From contig MGRR01000102.1 of NCBI GenBank assembly GCA_001798265.1, forward strand, positions 31,627-37,802: a stretch of DNA of 6,176 nucleotides, read 5' to 3'. The position numbers were made by a program, and so were the translations under genes. How positions within the stretch are numbered: position 1 is the stretch's first letter; the number at the start of each line of letters is the position of its first letter. The notes under the pieces were generated by a model. That model was given only the letters and a program-made list of their open reading frames with translations, was not told the DNA's origin and ran no database searches. This DNA comes from Deltaproteobacteria bacterium RIFCSPHIGHO2_12_FULL_43_9 (GTDB lineage: Bacteria; Bdellovibrionota; O2-12-FULL-43-9). This document shows, in pieces, positions 1 through 5,263 of this stretch.

Positions 1-1807
1 CATCATAGATTGTCTGATCCACATCCTTTCCTGGATGCTTTCCGGAATAGAGATATATGCCTTTATTATTTTTGTGACCCAGCCTCCCGCTCTTCATAAT
101 GTATTCAATGACGGGGGCAGGCTTCATCCTTTCGCCAAAGGTCTTGTAAAACGAGTTTACTACGTGAACTCCGGTATCGAATCCAACCTCGTCCATTGTT
201 CTGAGTGGGCCACTTGGATAACCAAATCTCACCGCGGGTTTATCTATCTCTTCAACCGAAACCCCCTCTACCAGCAACCATGTCCCTTCTATCAGATATG
301 GGCCAATCAGTCTGTTCGCGACGAATCCGGGACCATCGTTACAAAGAAGAGTCACCTTCCCTACCCTCTGACCAAACTTCAGCGCAGTCGCGACAACCTC
401 TGGATCACTATCCTTCATCCTGACAACCTCAAGAAGTGGAAGTTTATGAACCGGATTAAAAAAGTGCATTCCAACGAATCTTTCAGGATGTGTAACAAAA
501 GGCTTTAACATCGCAAGGGAAAATGTAGATGTATTGGTCGCGATTATCGTATTGTCACTAACCTTGGCGCAAACCTCTTTATAAACGGCCTCCTTTATCT
601 TCATGCTTTCAGGAACAGCCTCTATTACCAGCTCTACCTTTTCAAACCCATCATAAGCGGTGGTCAGATGCAGATGGCGGAGTTTTTTCGCCACATCATC
701 ACTTCTCATCTGCTTTTTCTCGACCCTTTTTTCAAAGAGCGACTTTGCGTGCTCGTTCGCGTGATCAAGCGCCTTTTCACTGATATCACGAAGTCTCACC
801 TCAACATCTCTTGCCGTCATTAGATATGATATTCCACCCCCCATTACGCCCGCGCCAAGAACCGCCGCGCTCATAATGTCACGGGTGCGCACATCCTTAT
901 TTTCTCCCCGCTCCCTTTTCGCTTCCTCCTGCAAAAAGAAGAGACGGACAAGATTTTTGGAAACATCTGTTACGGCCATCTCGGCAAAACCTTCGGCCTC
1001 AATCCTCATTGCCTCACTGCGTGGTTTTCCAAACGCGGTGATTACAACATCTATTGCCTTAAGAGGTGCCGGATAGTGACCACCACTCTTTGCCAAAACC
1101 GCCTTCTTCGCGAAACCTGCTAAAACCTGCCTACCTAGAACATTTTTTTCGAGTATGAGCTCTTTAATATTAAATTTAGAAGCTATTTTTGGAGGTTTTT
1201 TCAGAAGCCATTTTGCCGTATCCAGAAGTTTCTCTTTTGAAACAACATCATTAACCAGCCCAATCCTTTTAGCCTTGACACCATCAACCTGCTTGGCAGC
1301 CAAAATTAAATCAAACGCCCTCTCTATCCCCAACAGCTTCGGAGCCCTTACGCATCCCCCCATCCCGGGGATAATTCCAAGCATTACCTCCGGGAAACCG
1401 ATGGTTGTTTTACGGTCATCGGTCGCAACCCGATATTTACAGGCAAGGGCAATCTCGAGCCCACCACCGAGACAGGCACCATTGATTGCAGCCACGGTTG
1501 GGAATGGTAAATCCTCCAACTGGTCAGCCAATTTTTGGGCATTGGATGATAACTGAAATGCCTCATCCTTATTCTTTATCTGTGTAAACTCATTTATATC
1601 AGCCCCGGCTATAAAGATATCTGGTTTCCCGCTTATCAATACCAGACCTTTGAGCTTTTTATTACCGGAGAGCTCTTTTAAAACAGTAGAGAATCCCTCT
1701 CCAATTGCGCGGGAGATCTTATTTACCTTCTCCCCCTCCAAATCAAAAACGAGGACTCCAATGTCATCCCGATCGGTACTAAACTTAAACGTCTTCCCTG
1801 GTTCCAT
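1..1807 (-). CDS. fadJ: Multifunctional enoyl-CoA hydratase / 3-hydroxyacyl-CoA dehydrogenase (FadJ/FadB-like alpha subunit), C-terminus cut by the window
   Basis: This protein would carry out steps two and three of beta-oxidation in the cytoplasm: hydration of trans-2-enoyl-CoA, then NAD-dependent oxidation of 3-hydroxyacyl-CoA. It would act in complex with a thiolase. The frame is open from the ATG at 1805-1807 to the left edge (602 codons). Family members are about 715 residues, so roughly 110-120 are missing. Residues 1-190 form the crotonase domain, with IFIAGADINEF, NGACLGGGLE (Glu118) and GFPEVMLG (Glu140); both catalytic glutamates are kept. The Rossmann motif GAGVMGGG begins near residue 318. 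The dehydrogenase motifs follow: TNTSTFS, GMHFFNPVH (His448), PLLEVV (Glu460), then NDGPGFVANR and GRLGHKNNKG. The start is fixed by an AAGGAGGG ribosome binding site five bases upstream. The partner thiolase lies 3.5 kb upstream rather than adjacent. FadJ versus FadB cannot be separated with certainty; FadJ is preferred because the thiolase is FadI-like. Confidence 0.95.
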   Translation of the reverse strand, partial: MEPGKTFKFSTDRDDIGVLVFDLEGEKVNKISRAIGEGFSTVLKELSGNKKLKGLVLISGKPDIFIAGADINEFTQIKNKDEAFQLSSNAQKLADQLEDLPFPTVAAINGACLGGGLEIALACKYRVATDDRKTTIGFPEVMLGIIPGMGGCVRAPKLLGIERAFDLILAAKQVDGVKAKRIGLVNDVVSKEKLLDTAKWLLKKPPKIASKFNIKELILEKNVLGRQVLAGFAKKAVLAKSGGHYPAPLKAIDVVITAFGKPRSEAMRIEAEGFAEMAVTDVSKNLVRLFFLQEEAKRERGENKDVRTRDIMSAAVLGAGVMGGGISYLMTARDVEVRLRDISEKALDHANEHAKSLFEKRVEKKQMRSDDVAKKLRHLHLTTAYDGFEKVELVIEAVPESMKIKEAVYKEVCAKVSDNTIIATNTSTFSLAMLKPFVTHPERFVGMHFFNPVHKLPLLEVVRMKDSDPEVVATALKFGQRVGKVTLLCNDGPGFVANRLIGPYLIEGTWLLVEGVSVEEIDKPAVRFGYPSGPLRTMDEVGFDTGVHVVNSFYKTFGERMKPAPVIEYIMKSGRLGHKNNKGIYLYSGKHPGKDVDQTIYD

Positions 1808-1810
1808 TGT

Positions 1811-1820
1811 TCCCTCCTTG
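1811..1820 (-). promoter_or_regulatory. Strong Shine-Dalgarno site of the fadJ-like gene
   Basis: The minus strand reads CACAAGGAGGGAACAATG. The AAGGAGGG core matches the 16S anti-SD almost perfectly and sits five bases before the ATG at 1805-1807. It decides the start codon and implies efficient translation. The phosphatase gene in the same window has no such site. Confidence 0.85.
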
Positions 1821-1832
1821 TGTAGAGAACAA

Positions 1833-1862
1833 TTTTTAGCACAGCTCGATGCACTAAGACAA
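1833..1862 (-). promoter_or_regulatory. Possible sigma-70-type promoter for the fadJ-like gene
   Basis: In the 89-bp gap upstream of the fadJ-like gene the minus strand has TTGTCT (1857-1862), an 18-bp spacer and TGCTAAAAA (-10 at 1833-1838 with an extended TG). Transcription would begin near 1826, about 19 bases before the ATG. The match is partial in AT-rich DNA. The gene could equally be read through from upstream, since no clear terminator is seen in this gap. Confidence 0.3.
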
Positions 1863-1896
1863 TTTAAAATTTGCTTATTTTAGATAGGGTGTCGGG

Positions 1897-2940
1897 TTAT
1901 TTTTTAGCGGGTTCTACCACTTCAACTGGATTTACTTCACACCCCAGAATAGGGGCTGGGGCTATGAATCTTAGATCAAAAGGTATCCCCATTTGATGGA
2001 TCTTTTCTACATTGTCTACAATCTCTCTCAGGGCAGAATCCTTGTCATCCGTATGCCACGAAGAATAAAATCTATTATTAAATTCAGGCTCCAATTCTTT
2101 TAGCGCCTCCAATTGATTATCCGCAACTAGTCTTTCTATTGTATCTATTGACCCGACTGCCCCACTATAGTTCTGATAACGGTTTCTTAACTCTTTTATC
2201 CTTTGGGGATAATCGAATCTGCCCCATTTCCAGAGACGGAATTCCTCATAACAACCAACATAATCTTCCGGGAATTCTTTCACTTCATATTTGGAGATAT
2301 CAACCAGATAGAAATACCCCCTGGTGTAACCAAACATATAATTATTATCCCTGAGCCAGCTCCACTGAGACAAAACATTATAACCCGCAGCAGAGAATCT
2401 CGACTCCATAATCTTCATTAGGGAGATCCCTATATTGTTAAAATTCTCTTCGCTTTGAATGGCATTATAAAGGGCTAGTTTTAGCAGCCTCTCAAAGAGA
2501 TAATTATCTTCTTCACCACCTGAAATCGCCACTGCAAAATCCGGATAAAAGTGAACCACACCCCCCGCGACAATTGATGCCAGCTCAAATGTCGCCTTAG
2601 AAGCAGCAAATGATATGCTTGTAACAAAACCATGTACTGAGTCCTGAAGATTATTGTTCTGATTCGCACCAATATATTTCTTATATCTCTCGGTGTATTC
2701 AAAATCATTCTTTCTCAGCAAAGCAGCTAGGGATAATTTCGCATTATCATAATCACTATTTTCAATTTGGGATATCAAAGATGCAAAATCACTTTTTAAT
2801 ACATTGACATCATATTGACCGGGGATTTCTTTTGTAGACAAATCTAGATATGCCCTGGCAGATGAAGGAAATTCATCCTCACCAAAGGCACAAAACGGCG
2901 TAAGGGCCACAACTAAGAAAGTAAACAAACGTTGCTTCAT
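1897..2940 (-). CDS. Secreted protein of unknown function
   Basis: I do not recognise this family. The ATG at 2938-2940 gives 347 residues. The first 20 (MKQRLFTFLVVALTPFCAFG) look like a Sec signal peptide, with likely cleavage before Glu-Asp. The Cys in PFC does not fit a lipobox, so a soluble periplasmic or exported protein is more likely than a lipoprotein. A longer frame runs up to a TTG at 2985, but it would bury the signal peptide, so the internal ATG is preferred. Its Shine-Dalgarno is weak (GGGAAG about eight bases upstream). The mature part is rich in helix-forming and aromatic residues. It has a mildly hydrophobic stretch near residues 108-141 and two cysteines (about 230 and 334) that could form a disulfide. 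The tail is Pro/Val/Glu/Lys-rich. No catalytic motif is evident. A sigma-54-like promoter lies upstream at 3001-3016, so regulated expression is likely. Confidence 0.8.
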   Translation of the reverse strand: MKQRLFTFLVVALTPFCAFGEDEFPSSARAYLDLSTKEIPGQYDVNVLKSDFASLISQIENSDYDNAKLSLAALLRKNDFEYTERYKKYIGANQNNNLQDSVHGFVTSISFAASKATFELASIVAGGVVHFYPDFAVAISGGEEDNYLFERLLKLALYNAIQSEENFNNIGISLMKIMESRFSAAGYNVLSQWSWLRDNNYMFGYTRGYFYLVDISKYEVKEFPEDYVGCYEEFRLWKWGRFDYPQRIKELRNRYQNYSGAVGSIDTIERLVADNQLEALKELEPEFNNRFYSSWHTDDKDSALREIVDNVEKIHQMGIPFDLRFIAPAPILGCEVNPVEVVEPAKK

Positions 2941-3000
2941 TGCTAAGCTTCCCAAACCAGTTCTACTCTCTCTTTGTAAATGCAACTGATTTTAGGTATT

Positions 3001-3016
3001 TGCAAACCGGATGCCA
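3001..3016 (-). promoter_or_regulatory. Sigma-54 (-24/-12) promoter for the secreted unknown protein
   Basis: The minus strand reads TGGCATCCGGTTTGCA. It matches the RpoN consensus TGGCAcg-N4-TTGCa, with the GG and GC doublets exactly 10 bases apart. Predicted transcription starts near 2990, about 50 bases before the ATG at 2940, which is a sensible leader length. The site is in a non-coding gap and points toward the gene. A sigma-54 promoter would require an AAA+ enhancer-binding activator, which is not encoded in this window. Confidence 0.6.
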
Positions 3017-3156
3017 TTTATCGGCAAAAATAGGCCAGTAGTTTCAGGCGGTTACGTTGGTGGCAATTATTAAATGGACACTTTTTTACAGCATATGTGA
3101 CAAAGATTGGCACAAAGCCGCGGTCTTTCTGGAATTTAGTGGAACCTTGCTGCCAT
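3017..3156. other. Non-coding stretch upstream of the sigma-54 site
   Basis: I see no gene here. The only structure is an imperfect inverted repeat at 3096-3114 (TGTGAC, seven bases, GGCACA; one mismatch between arms). It lies 105-125 bases upstream of the predicted sigma-54 transcription start, a distance typical of enhancer-binding-protein sites. The site is short and could be chance. Confidence 0.35.
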
Positions 3157-3229
3157 CATCCTGAGCAAAAAATTCGTCATCCTGAGCAAAAAATTCGTCA
3201 TCCTGAGCAAAAAATTCGTCATCCTGAGC
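3157..3229. repeat. 21-bp tandem repeat, three full copies plus a 10-bp partial copy
   Basis: The unit CATCCTGAGC followed by AAAAAATTCGT occurs at 3157-3177, 3178-3198 and 3199-3219 without a mismatch. A fourth copy begins at 3220 but keeps only the first ten bases before running into the REP-like sequence. The length is a multiple of three, so it creates repetitive open frames on both strands (AQDDEFF-type and HPEQKIR-type heptads). These are artefacts of the repeat. The shared CATCCTGAGC start suggests the array arose by slippage or duplication at the edge of the neighbouring element. Confidence 0.9.
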
Positions 3230-3379
3230 CGAAGGCGAAGGATCTCCCACGTCATTCCGAGGGAGCCCTTCGCGTTCGCTCAGGACAGGCTGCGCGACCG
3301 AAGGAATCTCTGCGCAAGAGATTGCGGAGCCTGTCCTGAACGCAGTGAAGGATCTCATGCAGTCCTCCTCGCAATGACG
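3220..3379. repeat. REP-like composite palindromic intergenic element
   Basis: This element lies just beyond the 3' end of the phosphatase gene. Outer ends CGTCATTCCGAGG (3250-3262) and CCTCGCAATGACG (3367-3379) are inverted copies with one mismatch. Inside, CAGGACAGGCT (3281-3291) pairs perfectly with AGCCTGTCCTG (3328-3338). Within that, AATCTCT (3305-3311) pairs with AGAGATT (3317-3323) around a five-base loop. A related direct copy of TCCTGA...GAAGGATCTC occurs at 3222-3246 and 3334-3356. This nested structure is typical of dispersed REP or MITE-like sequences. In RNA it would fold strongly and could end or protect the phosphatase transcript. No transposase is present. Confidence 0.8.
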
Positions 3380-3399
3380 ATGATCTTGGCAATGACGAC

Positions 3400-5133
3400 T
3401 TATCTTCGCTTCAACAATCTTTTCTGTTCCGCCTCAATCTCTGGCAGAAGATATACGGAATCAAAGATCTTTTTTCCATCTTTTGTGTATTGTAAGAAGT
3501 GTTCTTTAATACCCTCAAAGGTTACATTGAGTTTTTTCATCTTCTCTTCGTCGAAGAGGTAGCTGTTTCCGGCGGCGAAAAGAAGTATGCGCCCCCCCGA
3601 AGGATCAAATCTTTTATTTATCTCATCCGCGAATTTATAAATATCCACCCTTGTTCCATTTGTGAATTCCGGCAGTGGCGCAGCGCCATGATCTGCGGTA
3701 ATTATTAAAATAAATTCATCAGGGCTATTCTTTCCAAGCCAATTCTTTATTCTTCCAATCTGTTCATCTGTCTCCCTGAATGCCTCTTTCGCCTCTATAC
3801 TCTCCCAGCCAAACTCATGCCCAGCATAATCGGTTGCTTTAAATGTGATAAAGACCAGATCTGTCACGTTATCTTTTCCAATCTGTTGCGAATCTAGAAG
3901 TGACAGAACCAGATTTCCATCAAATCTTACCTGCGCCGGAGACGATAGAATGTTGTACTTATTAAATTCACCGTCGCTTTGCATCATGGCATGTCCCATC
4001 CAGTGCCCTGATGGATATTCTTTGATGAAATTCCTGACCGCACTCAACGATACAATCTCCGGCGTAAGCTCGGCATAGTATTCCTGATTTGTCGTCGGGT
4101 TGAAGGTTTTATTCGCAAGCCAGAGGACAAGATCCTTGTCTCCACCTTCGGTTTGTGCTCCATGCCCGGCCATTCCAATAGCAGCACGGGCTGCGAAACA
4201 ATATGAAACAACCACGGGTTTATTTTTCAATGCCCTGTCAAAAACATCAGCGAATGTTGAGACCTTTAAATCAGATGGATCAGATGAATCGTTTTCTTTT
4301 GAATAGATAGCTGATGCTTCATGCTCCGCCTCCCTCCAGACATAATTCCCATAAATATCTGAATTCGCCGGGTAGCTCCCGGTCCCTATCGCGGCATGCC
4401 CGGGCCCGGTTTCGACATCTAGATGGGAAACTTGCGCGTTTAAAAAATCGGCGCCATTGCCTCTGATAAAATCTATATTCGGCGTGGCATCAGGATGGGC
4501 CCAGAAATATTGGTCCCCACCCATGTCTATTGAGATTAAAACAATTGCCTTGGGATACCGGGTCCTCGCCTCTTTTGTAAAAATCTCTCTTAATGGCTCT
4601 CCGCGGGCGCCGATTGGCATCGGACCACCTGTGGCAGCGGCCAATGTGGGAACAATGTGTTGATGTGTGACAAATTTTTCAAATTTCCCCCTTACAATAT
4701 AGCCGGGACCATAAAAGATTAGTGGAATGTTTATATCATAGTCGTGGGGATAGCGATGAATGGTCTTCCCAACTATAACCTCTACTACATCCCCTTTGTC
4801 GATAAACCTGGAACCCAATCTCGATTTTAGTTCATCTAAAGTCGTCCCATATTCTTTAAGGTATCTTTCGAGATCCTGTTTATAAAAGTGGCTGATATTT
4901 TCCTCGAAAAGCCACGGCTCCTCAATTAAAACGTTCCTATTCGGTATTGCAAAAAGCTGTCCTGCCGTAGCGCTTCTGCTCCTTGCGACGACCTCAAGCC
5001 ATTTATCCTTGGTTATGTTATCTGCCGGAGGTGCGTAAATCCCTGAGGGTGGTTGAAAAAGGGTTAAAACAAGGGCAACGGCTGCAATAACAACAATTGC
5101 TCCCCAGAAAAAAAATTTAGTAGAGTGTTTCAT
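3400..5133 (-). CDS. Membrane-anchored alkaline phosphatase / phosphodiesterase superfamily protein with apparently permuted motif order
   Basis: This 577-residue protein belongs to the binuclear-metal alkaline phosphatase superfamily (type I phosphodiesterase / PafA-like) and probably hydrolyses phosphate esters outside the cytoplasm. Residues 1-6 are basic and 7-26 form a membrane segment (signal anchor or signal peptide). The core reads in order: metal-binding Asp203 (ISIDMGGD), nucleophile Thr242 (ETGPGHAAIGTGSYP), Asp435 and His439 (TDYAGHEFG), Asp481-His482 (TADHGAAPLPE). The last expected ligand, a His in an HGxxxxYDxxVPL block, is absent from the C-terminus, which stops soon after VYLLPEI. 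A good match lies instead near the N-terminus: H126-RYPHDYDINIPLIFYGPGY, followed by HIVPTLAAATGGPMP. This suggests circular permutation. The KxR pair that marks PafA-type monoesterases is altered: Arg316 is kept but the Lys position is Ala, so the substrate is uncertain. The ATG at 5131-5133 is the only possible start but has no Shine-Dalgarno and lies inside an inverted-repeat arm. Confidence 0.9.
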   Translation of the reverse strand: MKHSTKFFFWGAIVVIAAVALVLTLFQPPSGIYAPPADNITKDKWLEVVARSRSATAGQLFAIPNRNVLIEEPWLFEENISHFYKQDLERYLKEYGTTLDELKSRLGSRFIDKGDVVEVIVGKTIHRYPHDYDINIPLIFYGPGYIVRGKFEKFVTHQHIVPTLAAATGGPMPIGARGEPLREIFTKEARTRYPKAIVLISIDMGGDQYFWAHPDATPNIDFIRGNGADFLNAQVSHLDVETGPGHAAIGTGSYPANSDIYGNYVWREAEHEASAIYSKENDSSDPSDLKVSTFADVFDRALKNKPVVVSYCFAARAAIGMAGHGAQTEGGDKDLVLWLANKTFNPTTNQEYYAELTPEIVSLSAVRNFIKEYPSGHWMGHAMMQSDGEFNKYNILSSPAQVRFDGNLVLSLLDSQQIGKDNVTDLVFITFKATDYAGHEFGWESIEAKEAFRETDEQIGRIKNWLGKNSPDEFILIITADHGAAPLPEFTNGTRVDIYKFADEINKRFDPSGGRILLFAAGNSYLFDEEKMKKLNVTFEGIKEHFLQYTKDGKKIFDSVYLLPEIEAEQKRLLKRR

Positions 5134-5260
5134 AAATTTTGCGTATATGAATCCCTTGTGTCATTCCGGCGGAAGCTGGAATCCAGTACGCGTTTTATGG
5201 ATCCCGGCTTCCGCCGGGATGACACACCAAAATTTATGAAACGCTCTATTAGATTTTATT
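5109..5260. repeat. Large foldback (nested inverted repeat) spanning the phosphatase start codon
   Basis: Outer arms 5109-5140 and 5229-5260 are inverted copies matching at 28 of 32 positions. Inner arms 5157-5176 and 5207-5226 (TGTGTCATTCCGGCGGAAGC and its complement) match at 19 of 20. The inner part is a REP-like palindrome of the widespread GTCATTCCGGCGGAAGCTGGAATCCAG type. The left outer arm contains the first eight codons of the phosphatase gene. The right arm carries a diverged mirror copy of that start on the plus strand (MKRSIRF against MKHSTKF). The right end stops four bases short of the thiolase stop codon, so the element fills almost the whole 130-bp gap. It would form a strong hairpin in any thiolase-to-phosphatase transcript. 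Confidence 0.85.
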
Positions 5261-5263
5261 GGA

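Noticed and set aside
35..508. A 157-codon open frame on the plus strand
   Set aside because: It is antisense to the well-supported dehydrogenase domain of the fadJ-like gene, whose motifs are intact through this region.
1861..1882. AT-rich imperfect palindrome (near 1857-1876) as a terminator of the secreted-protein gene
   Set aside because: The pairing is short, A/T only and interrupted, with no following U-tract in the right place. It overlaps the candidate promoter and does not support a terminator call.
2941..2985. Extended start of the secreted protein at the TTG at 2985
   Set aside because: It would add 15 polar residues before an excellent signal peptide and is not preceded by a better ribosome site. 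The ATG at 2938-2940 fits the protein and the predicted transcript start.
3157..3219. Possible small CRISPR-like array
   Set aside because: The 21-bp units are directly adjacent with no spacers, so this is a simple tandem repeat.
3086..3358. Open frames on both strands with heptad repeats (AQDDEFF on minus, HPEQKIR on plus, 3086-3358 and 3097-3339)
   Set aside because: They are created by the 21-bp tandem repeat, whose length is a multiple of three, and by the REP-like element. They have no ribosome binding site and no protein-like composition outside the repeat.
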